Part shown: piece after piece, positions 12,301 through 24,065 of the stretch
Numbering within the stretch: the stretch's first letter is position 1
Layout of the letters: each line of letters begins with the position of its first letter
Assembly (NCBI RefSeq): GCF_000711695.1
Contig: NW_013547006.1
Location: 124,001-188,000 of the forward strand
Direction: 5' to 3'
Origin: Tilletiaria anomala UBC 951
Taxonomy: Eukaryota > Basidiomycota > Exobasidiomycetes > Georgefischeriales > Tilletiariaceae
Length of the DNA: 64,000 nt
Translations under genes and position numbers: made by a program
Notes under the pieces: model-generated
The model's database searches: none
Seen by the model: only the letters and a program-made list of their open reading frames with translations
Told to the model about the DNA's origin: nothing

Positions 12301-12819
12301 GTGCGCCCTAGTGCCTGTACACCACCCCCTTGCCCCAGGGACGGGAGACGATTGAACTCTTGCGGCCCAGTGCTGTCCTCTCCGTTGTCAATTGAACATC
12401 TCACCTCTCCTTTCCCTCTCCCGTGCCATGGACTACAGAGACGGATGAACATGATTGCCTGTAAAAGGAAAGTGATGTGGCGAACTCAACGTCCTCGCAA
12501 GCATATTGAGTCCTTTTCCACCTGCTTCCAGGCCGTCGATTCTGAAACGTGGTTGACGACGCTGTCGCGTCCGATCCAGCTGCCATCCATCTTTGTTAGC
12601 CAAGGCACGCCTGACCATGCCCATGCCCCCGGTCCGCGTTCGCCCACGAATGGTGGACTGTCTGCCATCGCTGACCCATCCTAGGTGACCCTGACCCTAA
12701 ACCGCGTGCGAAAAGTCGACCGCGCTCGCCGACCTGGACGTGGCCAATTTTCTCACCTTTCTCCAGTGACGCTTCTCTCGCTCGCCTTGCGACGTCTCGG
12801 CGTGGGGAATAGTAGCACC
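9338..12819. other. Long gene-free region upstream of the Med11-like and CRH genes
   Basis: About 3.5 kb with no frame I can support. Open frames exist on both strands (the longest is about 183 codons at 11738-12289), but none shows a domain, plausible splicing or a signal peptide. A heptamer repeat lies at 10761-10784. It may be a large regulatory region, hold noncoding RNA, or contain an unrecognised fast-evolving gene. Confidence 0.5.
10761..10784. repeat. Short tandem repeat, 7-base unit GACGGTG
   Basis: Three consecutive copies of GACGGTG followed by a partial copy, in otherwise non-repetitive intergenic DNA. Confidence 0.8.
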
Positions 12820-14861
12820 ATGACCGTCTCAAGGTCCTCATGTTGTCGGCGTGCATGGGTCGCCCTGTGCCTCCTTGTAGCGTCGTATGTCGGATCTGCT
12901 GTCGCGCAGACCATCTCATGCTCCAGCGCTTCTCAGTGCCCATCGAGCGCGCCATGCTGCAGCTCAGGTGGCCAATGTGGAAACGGAGCACAGTTCTGCA
13001 GCGGAGGCTGCAATCCTCTGTCCTCGCACTCTCCCACCTCGTGCAACCCTGCGCCCGTGTGCCAGACACAGAATATCACGCTCCGGCCGGCGGACTTTAA
13101 CAATTCGAATATCTTTATGCCAATGTGAGCGCGTCAAAGCCAAGCTAGGAGAGCACAGATGATTGATGTCTTGTCATCGCCGCCAGTCTATCGTACAATG
13201 GCACCGCGTCCACACCATTCACGCTTGAATATGGCAGCCTCGGCGCCGGCTCGGAAGGTGTCATCCTCCAACTGACCAACAGAACGCAAGGTATGCTGTC
13301 CACTACCCAATACATGCTCTACGGCGATGTCGAAGCCACCATTCGCCACAATGCGCAGGCAGGTATCGTCGCAGCTTTCATCTTTATGAGCGATGTCAAA
13401 GACGAGATCGATTGGGAATTCACGACCGCCAACGAGCAGGACACACAGACGAACACGTATGCGCTCGGAGATTACAACACAAAGCAGCCGCAGACGCTCA
13501 ACCAGAGTGGCACCTTCTCGGTGGGCGATTGGCACACGTACGGCGTCAACTGGCAGCCTGACTACATCCAGTGGAAGATTGACGGAAATGTCGTGCGTAC
13601 CTTGTACGCCAATTCGACCCACGGGAACTTCCCGCAGACGCCTTCACGCCTGCAATTGTCGATCTGGGCCGGCGGAAGCTCGCAGAACGACAAAGGCACG
13701 ATCGCATGGAGCGGTGGTGCGATCGACTGGGGTACGCAGGAGTATCAGCAGAATGGCTACTATTCGCACGAAATCAAGAATTTCTACATGGGCTGCGCTC
13801 CGCAGAACACAGGGAATATTGCCACAACGGGAAGCGGACAAGGCGTGACGAGCTATGTCTACACTGGGCAGAACATCACAGGCACGAACCGCCCGGAGTT
13901 TCAAATGTCCACCAACCCCATATCTGCCATCTCCAACCCGAGTGCTGGTGGCGTGGCGGGCGTTCCCGGCTACGCCGGGACAGAGACCCCAAAGGTCACG
14001 AATGGCAACAGTTGGGATGGAAGCGGAAAGTCGATGGCAGACACTGTTCGCGCCGCCAGTGGTGCCACGACGAGCAAGCAAGCCGTGGATGATGGCTCAG
14101 GCAGTAATGCAGACGATAGCTCGCCGCTAAACCCGCACGACGCGCTCAAGTACGGCGTCCCCATCGTCGCGTCCGTGATTGGCGCCATCGTCATCTGGGG
14201 CATCGCGCTGGCCTTCTGGCGTCGCTCGCGCAACAAGAGGATCGCAGCGCAGTCCCAAAGCGGCATCTCTGGTGGCATGCTCGGTCCGGCGGGGGCTTCC
14301 TACTCCAGCATTGGCGCTCTGGGCACCTCGGCTGGGAAGTACTCCGCCTTGCCGCGGCAGGACATGGACGATGATGTTGTGCCGCTGGGCGCTGAGCGTA
14401 AGGGGTTCGGCTATGGGCCTGCTGCCGGGCCGTCGCCTGCGCCTGGTATGAGGAACGTCGGGCGAGGTGTCCCGATTGCAGGCGTAGACGTTGCCGCAGG
14501 AGGTTCGTCGGGTTTCAAGTTCGTTAACAACGCCATGTCGCCGCGGCAGTCGACCGAGTCGTACGCGCTGGGTTCGTTCGCCAGCACACCAAGGGCAAGT
14601 CACTCCGTGCCGTCTCAATACCAGATGCGTGGGCCTCCCGCCGCGTCATCTCCGAACAGGGCAGGAGGGCCACTGCCGCCGCAGCAGATGATGATGCAAC
14701 ATCAAGCATACGCGCCCTACTCACCAAGCCACACGCCGCACTCGGCCCGTGCGCATTCACACTACTCCTCGCACTCTCACCAGTCGTCGCTGTCGGGAGG
14801 TTACATCGTTCACTATGGGAATCAGCACTCGTATTCGGAGCCGCGGTACCACGGGTACTGA
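12820..14861 (+). CDS. CRH1: Crh-type GH16 chitin-glucan transglycosylase with chitin-binding domain
   Basis: Two exons (12820-13124, 13187-14861) encode 659 residues. A signal peptide (hydrophobic part ALCLLVASYVGSAVA) ends near residue 30. It is followed by a Cys-rich CBM18-like chitin-binding domain (CPSSAPCCSSGGQCGNGAQF). The GH16 catalytic domain holds the active-site strand DVKDEIDWEF near residue 174, with the DEIDxE nucleophile and acid/base glutamates. Crh enzymes link chitin to beta-1,6/beta-1,3-glucan in the wall. The C-terminal half is Ser/Gly-rich. It has one membrane segment (VPIVASVIGAIVIWGIALAF, about 423-445) followed by RRSRNK and a His/Ser/Tyr-rich cytoplasmic tail of some 210 residues. 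Yeast Crh1 and Utr2 are GPI-anchored instead; here a true transmembrane anchor replaces the GPI signal. The phase-2 intron is clear. Confidence 0.92.
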
Positions 14862-15083
14862 GCCGGCTCCATCTACACTTCCATCCATAATCGCCCTTCG
14901 GCACATCTGACATGTATGGATTTTGGACTTCTGGGGCGCTCGTTAGGGGATTCTCTTGCACATCATTTCGTTCGGATATTCTTCGTGTAACACAGATAAG
15001 AATTGCAGTATCTCCACACAGAAGTCGCCAATTGTTGCAAGAGAGCAAAAGAAAGCACTACCCTGTAAGGAAGGTGTGTTCTC

Positions 15084-15772
15084 TCACTTCTCGCCGGGCC
15101 TTTGACGGCCGCTGACACGAGTGCCCTTTTGAACTCGAGCTCCCCATCTGGGCACAGTCGAGGAAGAGCGGCGGTCAGTACTCGAATCTGAAGCGACCAC
15201 AGGCGGAGGAGGCGCATGACGTACCCTCTGACTAATTTCTTCGGCTTTGGCTGATAGGCAAACTTCTTCGGATCCTGCCCTTGCCGGAACCTCTCCAGCG
15301 CCCATAGCAAATATCTGCGAGGTAGCAAGCGTGTCAGTTCAGCCTAGGTGCTGTTTTCAGTCGACTCTAGATTACTACCGGTACGCACCTCCGTTCCGCC
15401 ACGGACACGCCTTTCTTCTTCAGATCGTCGCCGCGGAGCTTGAACATCTCAGACCAGTCCTCGCCTAGCGCTGTCGCGATGTTCGAGTCCGATGCCAGAT
15501 CTCTCCGGGGTGCTCGAGAGATGGCGGCAAGGAAGGCACTTGGAGTATCGATGCCATCTGAGAGGGGTCCACACAGAGTAGTCAGTACACATGCTAGGGC
15601 ATTTTCAGGGCCAAAAAGAAGTGGACACACCCCGCGGTTGAGGTATCGGCTTGACTCGCGCAATGGTCGCTGCACCTGCTGCTGACGTTGATGCGAAATT
15701 GCGGGTATGGAGCGAGAGGTCGCCGCGCCGCAGGACGGATGCGCAGGACCGGCAGCGCGCTGAGAAGGACAT
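15084..15772 (-). CDS. FYV4: Mitochondrial small-subunit ribosomal protein mS41 (IGR motif)
   Basis: Four exons (15772-15631, 15557-15389, 15314-15225, 15147-15084) encode 154 residues. An Arg/Ser-rich mitochondrial presequence (MSFSARCRSCASVLRRG) is followed by the IGR-motif domain. That domain includes GIDTPSAFLAAISRAPRRD, the LK..GVSVAERRYLLWALERF block and the basic tail RGWGARVQKGTRVSG ending PGEK. Yeast Fyv4 is the reference member and sits in the mitochondrial 37S subunit. All donors are good matches (GTGTGT, GTGCGT, GTACGT). The last splice is required to recover the conserved RGWG tail; without it the frame runs into unrelated sequence. It converges on the CRH gene (222 bases between stops) and diverges from the SNIP1-like gene. 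Confidence 0.88.
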
Positions 15773-16146
15773 GAAGACGCGTTAGGTGCTTGTTTTCAAG
15801 CTGAGCTAGGACTTGTATTGAGGTTGGCGCATGCCCAAGATCGAATATTGATTAGAAGGGTGAGGCTCTTCGATGAAGGATGGTAGGTTTTGATTCCAAG
15901 GAAGCTGCAGATAGGTTTGGGGACTTTTCCTGCCACTGCGCCACTCTTTTCGTTCTCCTTGTGAAAAGCTGGTACACCCTTTCAGTTGCTTACGTATATA
16001 GTATTCGATTCATCATTGGATTGGTGCTTCCAACCATCTGCAACAGGCTGCAGCAATCCAGCACACTCCAGACAAGTTGAAATGCAAGAGTAGGGAAAGG
16101 GTTCAGCAAGCGCGAACACTCAGCAAGTACACAACCTGTACCGCAG
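15773..16146. other. Shared upstream region of divergent mS41 and SNIP1-like genes
   Basis: About 374 bases. AT-richer than its surroundings around 15960-16060. No clear core element and no gene seen. Confidence 0.5.
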
Positions 16147-17188
16147 ATGCCTCGCTCACCGACCTCTGGTGATTGCCCAAGCGGCGCCTACGCTTCCAGA
16201 TGGGACGCGCCGCCCTCCTCGCGCCGAAGGACAGGGTCACTGCGGTCAAAATCTCCAGAAGGCCGTGATCGCAACGAGAGCTCGGGACGCTACGAAAGTG
16301 TTCATCGGTACCATGGTGATGATGATGATGGGTGGCAAAGCTCAAGAGCTGGACCCTCGTCGCGGCCGTACAATGGCCGCGAAGAGCGCAGCGACCGCTA
16401 TGTGCCTCCTCGCCGTCCGCGATCAAGGTCGCCGGACTTTTCACGGGACAGAGCGAGAGAGCGGGCCCGGTACGATGCATCGGGGAATGGCGGCGGTAGT
16501 GGTGCTAATGTTGCGGCACCTCCAGGAGGAATTGGGGAGATGGAGACAGCGGAGGCGAAGCCGAATTTCGAGCGCTCGGGGTTACTCGCGGCTGCTTCGA
16601 ATAATGTGAACGGTGTCGCACTCAAGTACCACGAACCACCAGATTCAAGAAAGCCTAAGAAGCAGTGGCGTCTCTACGTTTTCAAGGACGGCAAGGAGAT
16701 CGGTCAGTTCGATCCCTTTTGGAATGCGTTGAAACGCAGCGAGAGTGTAGTCTGACGTCCCTCCCCAATCCAGATCTGCATCACATTTCTCGACAATCGT
16801 GCTATCTATTTGGAAGAGACAGAGCGGTGGTGGATATTCCTATCGATCATCCTTCCTGCTCGAAACAACATGCGGTGCTGCAGTATCGCCTTATTGTTGA
16901 GCGCAACGAGTTTGGCGACGAGAAGCGAAGGGTAAAGTGAGTGATCCCGGCACACCCGAGTCCTTCGCGTGGATCTCTTTTCGAGCGAACAGCTGTCAGC
17001 CTGACTCCTCGGCGCTCCTTACCTCCTGTGCATCAATCAGGCCATTTTTGATCGACCTCGAGTCTGCCAATGGATCGGCAGTGAACGACCAGGACATCCC
17101 TCCATCGCGTTACTACGAGCTCAAAAGCGGCGACACGATTCACCTAGGAGCAAGCTCTCGAGAATACGTGCTCCTTGCTGAAGAGTGA
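16147..17188 (+). CDS. PML1: FHA-domain splicing factor, SNIP1/Pml1 family
   Basis: Three exons (16147-16702, 16774-16936, 17041-17188) encode 288 residues. The first about 130 residues are Arg/Ser/Asp-rich and disordered, including an RS-like part (PRRPRSRSPDFSRDRARERA). Then comes the lead-in NFERSGLLAAASNNVNGVAL and KYHEPPDSRKPKKQWRLYVF, which is a strong signature of SNIP1/Pml1. The FHA domain follows with the phosphopeptide-binding signature: YLFGRDR, DHPSCSKQHAVLQYR and DLESANGSAVND. Yeast Pml1 belongs to the RES complex that retains unspliced pre-mRNA; human SNIP1 joins spliceosomes and transcription regulators. Both splices (phase 1 and phase 2) restore the FHA strands exactly. A run of aspartates near residue 58 comes from a GAT repeat. 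Confidence 0.9.
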
Positions 17189-18032
17189 TGTAGCGATGGC
17201 ATGGCAATATTCCGTCAGGTTAGATTAGTCGAAGCTCTAAGCTCCCCTTTCTCAACTGTAGCATACGGCCTGACGGCGTGAAGACAGTCCAGTCCACTTT
17301 GGCGCTCTTCGTTCCCTTTAGTTTCGCGCAACGAAGTGTCTATACACGTGTATTGCTTGAGAAGCCCGCCGCTCGCGGTCCTTCTGGCCCTCAACCCTAT
17401 CCCACTTCTAGGCATGGACCCTGCACAGACCACCGTGACGAAGCACCCGACCAGGATAGCTTCACTGCTGGTGACAAGAACGTGAAACTAGCCCATATGA
17501 AAAGATTTACAAGTAGGATGACTGGTCTGAACGTTTGCGAACTACAAACAATATAGAATCCAGCAATTGGGGGGGGTGTTGTGATGGGTGGGAATTACAG
17601 GGGACATGCCCCCCCTTCTCACGTAAGCAGGCGCGCGCCAACGAACGCGTCGCTGTCAAAGCGACGCCCGGGACGGGTCTCACTGTTTGAGGTTTGGCCG
17701 CGCTACTGCGCTCCTGCTGCGCGTCGGATGCATTGATGTGTGTCCTCTCACGGCCCCTCTCCGCTCTTTCTTTTCTCTGTCAACACGGAGTCTGTCGTCT
17801 CACCGCGTGCACAGGCGCGTGTTTTCGTGTATACGCTTACCATTCGCTCTAATAATAACATCTTGTTTGGGAGCGCGTCATGTAGAGGGCCCCCCCCAGC
17901 GTCTCCTAGATCCATCCCACATAAACCCAAGGGGACAAGAGCATCCACGTTCGTGTATATGCTCGTATATTCGCGCTTTCGCACGACAACAAGTGAGGAA
18001 ATGCAACATCATCCCCGGCCTCCCACTTCGCC
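17189..18032. other. Intergenic region between SNIP1-like and Wee1-like genes
   Basis: About 840 bases with no supportable gene. It contains the G-rich/C-rich tract listed separately and a C8 run near 17890. Long frames entering from the right are shadows of the Wee1-like exon. Confidence 0.5.
17569..17615 (+). other. G-run/C-run tract with G-quadruplex potential
   Basis: Four G runs (8, 3, 3 and 4 bases) with loops of 9, 1 and 7 bases fit a G-quadruplex. A C7 run follows and could instead pair with the upstream G8. It lies about 420 bases before the Wee1-like start codon. Confidence 0.4.
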
Positions 18033-21000
18033 ATGATGGAGTCCGGCTCGCGAATACCCGCACCGAGCAGGATCCTGCGGCATTCACGTTCGAGAACCGA
18101 AGGCGCGTCGCTCTCCAAGCGCAGCAAAGGCGCTGCGCTGCTGGGCAACGTGACGCCAGATCATGCTGGGAATGCACTCACCCTCGCGCCCAACATGGCC
18201 GACAGGAGTGTATCCTTGACTGGCCCGACCATCCATCATTCTGCAGCTTCCACCGCCCTCCAGCCATCGCCCTACAGCAAGACGTCTGCAAGCGCACTGC
18301 CTCCTTCTTCCCCGTACAGAACACCTGCGAAGCGCAAATCGCTCCTGCTGGCGGCAGCAGCACAGAGTGGCAGCGCCAGCACCAGCGCAGCACGCAATCG
18401 CTCGTCCTCGACCGGGTCCGCCTTCTCTTCGCACACTCTCCTGACAGCTGAACCGATGTCCTCGAGGAGCGCGAGCGCATTGAGAATCGAGGCTGCAGAG
18501 GAGAAGCTACAGCATGCTAGTGCCCTGTTTGACTTTGCTCGGAAGCGGCCGCAAGGGGAGAACCAAGCACCTGGCTGCCAGCAAACGCCATCCAAGTCTG
18601 CCCCTGATCTGAGTCGCAATCGTCAGTCAACAATGAGCAAGCTCGCGCTACGAGATATCTCCTCGCCTAGCTTGCCGATCGGTGAAAGGGACGCCGAGTG
18701 GACTGATGATGTCGCAGACGTCGACCAGTCTCCGGCTCACATGAAGGCGCACCGGCTTGCGCACCCAGGGTTGTTCGAAACGCGTCACGCGGATCGATCG
18801 CGTGTCTCTTTCGGCAGCAGCAGCTTCAGGGCGGATGATAGTGGGCTGGCATTCGTGACTCCTTCTTCTGCTGGAAAGTTTGCGGCGAATGCTCCAACGC
18901 AGTCTACACCGCAGAAGGACAAAGCACAGGGGACGACGCCCAAGCACCTGGGAGTGTTGGGGGCGCAAGGGTTCGGACCGCGCCAGCGCTCATCACTCGC
19001 AAATGAGGCATTCACAGGAGACTCGAGCGATGCTGGCTCCGCCGCTTCTTCTCCAAGTGCTGCACCCAGCTCGGCTCGCTCACAGCGAACAGCTCCGATC
19101 GGGTGTCAGCAATTATACCCTGCTGAGAGCCCGCTGAAGAAACATCCCGTGGCGCAAGAGTCGATTCCGAAATTCTCCACACCGCAGTTCAAGAACGTCA
19201 AGCCACTTCAAGCCGCATTTATGTCGACTGGCCTCGTCTCGAAGCGCAATCGCCCACGGGGGGATCTGGCGGATCTGTCTGGCGAGTATTTGCAGCCGCT
19301 ACCGCCACGGCCCAACTTCAATACGAGCAGTGCAGCCGCGATCGGCTTACGAGAGGTCGTTGCTGCCGCTTCAGCACATCACGCCATCTCGGCAGCGAAT
19401 ACGAGCGTCATGCCAGACACGCCTGTCAAAAAGCCAGCACCGACGACGTTCAAGCCGCCTGCGTCACTGCGAACGCATCTCGGCATACCGGAGCGGCCTC
19501 CCAGTCGCTCCTCATCCGACTCGCCCTCGCCGGTATTACTGCCGCACTCCCCTTTGCTGAAGGACTCGTGCGACAGCCCCACGTTGGGGCTCATGTCTGT
19601 GGATCAACATGCCTTTGAGAACAGTGCTGCGAAAGGCTGGCCGACACTGGACGCGTCTGGCACGCTGGAGCGGAGCCACCGACCCAAGAAGCCGGCAGTG
19701 CGACCGGCTCTGTCGCGGACGCAGGCGTTTGATGCTGCAACGCCTGCCGCGTCCATCAGCGGCCTCGCCGCCGCGAACGATTCGCACTTCACGCGCGAAC
19801 CGTCTTCCTTCCTCGCAAACCGCCAGAAGTTTATGAATCACCGGAGTCGGCCCCTGAGCGTACAGGGCCTGCAACGCAAGACGTCCATGACCACAGAGCA
19901 GGCGGCAGCCACATTCAGCGGAAATGCGGCCTCGACAGCTACTGACGGCGGGCCGACGCCTTCGCCGGGTCTGGGCATGAGCCTTGGGATGGGCATGGGC
20001 ATCGCGCCTGTGCCAATGACGCCGACGCGCAACCATACGCCCATCAAGTGGTTCGAAGCGGCGCAGCTAGTCACGACGCCGTCGCCGACGTCGCACTCGA
20101 ACGCCAAAGAGCGGGAGCGGGAGCGGGCACGCAGCAGAAACGTGCGCTCGCCACTGCTGCTGCTGGCGTCCCCGAGGCAAGGCGTCAACGTCAGCAAGTT
20201 CCAAAGCAGCTTCAACGTGCAGTCCGTCCTAGGCACGGGCGAGTTCAGCGAGGTGCTCAAGGTGGAGGACAAGACGACCGGCTACATCTCTGCAGTCAAG
20301 CGCATGAAGAAGGCCTTCGGTGGCCCGCGGGACAGGCTCAGGCGCATGGAGGAGGTGGATATCCTCCGCCATCTCCAGCACGATGGTCAGGCACATCGCA
20401 ACGTCATCAATCTGCTTGACGCGTGGGAAGAAGGAGGACATCTCTTCTTGCAGACGGAACTCTGCGGCCTGGGCACACTCGCGTTCTTTCTGGAGGAGTA
20501 TGGCTGCATGGCGGGCAACCTGGACGAGCCGCGACTCTGGAAAATCCTTGCGGAGCTCAGCGCTGGCTTGCAGCACATCCATGGCAACGGCGTGCTGCAT
20601 CTCGATCTCAAGCCTGCGAACGTGCTTATCACCGAGGTCGGCTCGCTCAAGGTCGGCGACTTTGGCTTTGCGACGCGGTGGCCCCTCATGCCAGCAGCGG
20701 CGACACTCAAAGGTGCCGGTGTGCACGCCGCTGCACCGATCGGGGATGGAGACGATGAGTTGGTACCCGTTCGGAGACGCGGCAAGAAGCAGAGTTTGGA
20801 GCGAGAAGGCGACCGCGAGTATCTCGCGCCAGAGATCATGAGCAAGGGTCGGTATGGCAAGGAGGCAGATATGTTCAGGTGAGCTGCTTTACAAGCATGT
20901 CGGCAAGTCCATTTCTCGCTTGTGGCCCTCTCTTTTCTGATGCTAGTCTCCTCCTATTGGTGAACAGTCTGGGCCTGATTATGCTGGAAGCTGGAGGCAA

Positions 21001-21613
21001 CGTCGTTTTGCCTGACAACGGCGAGCCATGGCTCAAGCTCCGCAATGACGACTTTACCGACGTCGACCTTTCGCATCTGAGCGACCAACTGGTCGAGCTC
21101 ATCTTTGCGATGCTCGACTCGCGCCCGGAAGCTCGACCGAGCATCGACGATATTGTCCAGCATCCCGTCATGCGCGCCGTACAGCGCCGCATGGCACTAG
21201 GCGTGATGAATTCTGAGCTAGACCAGCTGCCAGACTTTGAGCTGCCGACCATCGAGTCTGGGCCGCTGATCGGTCTGGTTGGCGATGGCGATGACCAGGC
21301 GATGGATACGAGCGAGGATCTGCTGCCGCCGTCGCAATCTGCGCCGGCCATGCGCCAGACGCTATCTGCGCTTGGGCTTTCCTTTGCAGACGAAGACGAA
21401 TCAGAGCCGCGCAAGGTGATGGATATCCGCGGTGCGCTCATCGCCGAGCCGCAAGAGGAGTTCTTGGACGACATTCTATCTTGCAGTAACGTATGGGAAG
21501 CGGCTGGCTTCCCCAGCCCTTTCGAGGTCCAGGGGCCGATGAAAGTCCCATTATCAGATCAGATGGCGCCGCGCGCGCCGTCGCTCCCGCGAGATCAGAT
21601 GATCCTGGATTAG
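18033..21613 (+). CDS. WEE1: Wee1-like cell-cycle kinase
   Basis: Two exons (18033-20878, 20968-21613) encode 1163 residues. Residues 1-720 are Ser/Ala/Pro-rich and disordered, with many Ser-Pro/Thr-Pro sites fitting Cdk control. The kinase domain starts near 726: Gly loop LGTGEFSEVLKV, catalytic Lys in ISAVKRMKKAF, catalytic loop HLDLKPANVL (about 857), Mg loop VGDFGFA, and EGDREYLAPEIM before subdomain IX. HLDLKPAN with GDxxYLAPE separates Wee1 from other kinases. Wee1 phosphorylates Cdk1 on its Gly-loop Tyr to hold cells in G2. The activation segment carries an extra Lys/Arg-rich insert of about 45 residues (up to RRRGKKQSLEREGD). The phase-2 splice at ADMF/SLGLIML is certain. Two ATGs are adjacent; the first is used. 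The C-terminal about 130 residues are acidic. Confidence 0.92.
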
Positions 21614-21615
21614 AG

Positions 21616-21630
21616 CATCATCATCATCAT
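21616..21630. repeat. (CAT)5 microsatellite
   Basis: Five perfect CAT units three bases after the Wee1-like stop codon, in the presumed 3' untranslated region. Confidence 0.85.
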
Positions 21631-23863
21631 TTTCGGACAGTCCAACGCCCTCATTTATCCGCAGCATCAAGGCATATACGCACGGTGTGCGCTTTCCATC
21701 AGCCCAATTGTTACGAGTCTGAACCCATTTGTATTGTTTTCTGTCGCAAGCAAGCAGTAGCATGGTTGAGGTATATCACCAACGTATGGACACTTTGGGG
21801 CCACAGCCATTCTGCACATGCAAACAGCACCTCCCGGGGCAACTAGGTCCACGGCCCTTCGGCTCTGACACTTACAGCACAGCCTTTGATGAAAGCATGC
21901 TGCTGCCAGCTCTCTTGCGCTGGCAGTTATGAGCCGTGATATGTGATATGTGAGCTGCGATCCTGCTGCCTGCGAAGTGCGAACGAAGACTTGAACTGGG
22001 AGATGCCTGCACGGCTGAATGTGGCACGTTAAGATGGTACGTATCCCCAGGCGTCATGCACACATCATCCAGCAAACTTCCCCCGATGTACGGTATACTT
22101 CCTCGTGGCCTATGGCTGCCTGTGGTCAGTATGTACAGTCGGCGCAGGCCAGCGCCTGTCAGATGCGAAAAGGGTTCGGTGCCAACAGCGGGAACATCAC
22201 AACACGGTGTACTACAAACGTACCGAGTGAGACACGGGCCCCTCATTAAGAAAAAAGCAGTGTTCAGAAATCGAAGGTTGATATGAAAAGCCAGTATATA
22301 TCCAGTATCCAAGTAACAGCGTTCAATTTTTCGGATCGTCGGGTTCTGAGCGTTTGTTTACTAGTACATGCATACTGCCCGCGTCGAGATGCGGGAGGAT
22401 GCATCATCGACCGCGGGAAAATCAAACTTCGCCACAGACAGACTACGCCTTGACGTTGGCATGTGGAATTGGGTATGAATGGTAAGGTATGAACTTGCCA
22501 CCACACAGGCCTTTGCGGAAGCGGCACCATTGTGGTTGGCACCTTCAGCAGCCTTCACATTTTCACCGCTGCCCCGCACCCTGCACTACCCAGCTTGACT
22601 GCTTCGCCCTCCTTCATTACTTCACCGGTCGCCAACAAAGCCCCTTAGGCGTCCCAATGCAAAAGGCGATGCGAGCCGCGTCCGCAAGCATTGGAGCAAC
22701 GCCAGACATGACCCCAATGCCACAAACTTACGATAACTCCAAAACGTGTGCGATTGAATAGTGCTCAGTGCTCCACCTGGGCGCAATAATTTCGAGGCCA
22801 GAAACATGGTCAGAGCCCAAATTCCAAACCCCCCGGCTTGCCTAGGGACCACACGGAACGGAGTGTCTAATACGCCGGAAAGTTGAAAAGCCCCAGTGTT
22901 CGTTTCCGGTGATTTGCTGGCAATCCCTCCACCAGCTGTCTCTCTCTCCCCCGACTTCATCGGTACCTCAATCTTGCAATCATCCTTCGAACATCCCCCG
23001 CCTTACGCTTCTGCCCTCTGTTCGCCCCCGGAGATCGCAGGCAGGATGCCAGCGTACATACGGCAACAACTGGGAAGAGTTGCTCTCCCGTCTCTACTCT
23101 CTTCAGGCTGTATTATTGGCTATGAACACGCTTGCGTACAGTCTGCGAGGGTGGCAGATTTTGAGCCGTGTTCCCGACTGCCGCCCGGGTTCTCATTCAT
23201 CATTTCCAAGCAGCGTAGAGCCGCTTCTCGTCTTCGGCTCTGCGACTGTCTGCGAGGCGCAAGGTGGCAACTGCACTGTGCTCGCTCCGCACTCGGGGAC
23301 GCGCGACTGACACTCGTCAAATAGCAGATAATAAGGTACGTAAGTGCGTATCAAGGCCCATCCAAGCTTCCAAGCGCCGAGTTACTGACATGAGTAAAGG
23401 CTGTATCAGTGCTATAACTCTCGAGCTGTGTAATCGAAATACAAATATGCATGAAAGGACGCCAGCGTTTGGAGCAAATTGGGAGGATTTTAATTGTTGA
23501 AAATTATCCAAGTTCAACGACAGTCAAGAATGGAATTAGAATTAACACCATGGTAAAAACTTAATATCCACCAGTAGCAGCAGAGGAGGCTTTTTTTCGT
23601 GCCTCAGATGCCTGTCTCAAAACCGGGACCGAAACGCTAATTACGCCAAAAGCCAGTCCCAGCCCACGCTCACACCGCACGTCGAGCAAGGGAAAACAGA
23701 CAGACAACGTCAAAGGCAGTTCAAGACGCAGCCAGTCAGTCACACAAGAGTATGTACATAGTCACACTGACGACCACGACAACCGACTCTCTGATGAAGA
23801 GGGCTCTATGTCTCTTTGTGAGTGTTTGGTCTGATCAGCGACCTGACATCATCTAACGGTATC

Positions 23864-23886
23864 ATCACCATCACCATCACCATCAG
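23864..23886. repeat. (ATCACC)n microsatellite
   Basis: Three full ATCACC units plus a partial one, about 180 bases upstream of the zinc-finger gene start, probably in its leader or promoter. Confidence 0.8.
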
Positions 23887-24065
23887 CACCACACCCTTAC
23901 ACTTTCTTTGGTCGCTCTCTGCCTCCATCAAAAAAAAGCCTGTCATCTCCTTGTAAGATCGTCTTCTGCTGTATGCCATACAGTCCGACTGCCATCCACC
24001 ATTGGGCTTGGTGCTTGTAAGGCGCAACGGTGCCGTACCGCGAGGATCTCGAACTGTCCTACGCG

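Larger units (their letters stand above)
21614..24065. other. Long intergenic region before the Crz1-like gene
   Basis: About 2.45 kb without a supportable gene. It has a (CAT)5 run just after the Wee1-like stop, an (ATCACC)n run at 23864-23886, and scattered short frames. A minus-strand frame ending at 22443 looks mildly protein-like but has no supportable start. The last about 300 bases are probably leader and promoter of the zinc-finger gene. Confidence 0.5.

Noticed and set aside
17687-18451. A 254-codon plus-strand frame overlapping the start of the Wee1-like gene
   Set aside because: It overlaps the Wee1-like exon in another frame, has shuffled low-complexity composition and no domain; it is a shadow.
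22443-22580. Minus-strand stretch with a mildly protein-like, Cys-bearing end (CRFRKGLCGGKFIPYHSYPI)
   Set aside because: No supportable start, upstream exon or family; the neighbouring frames look equally plausible.
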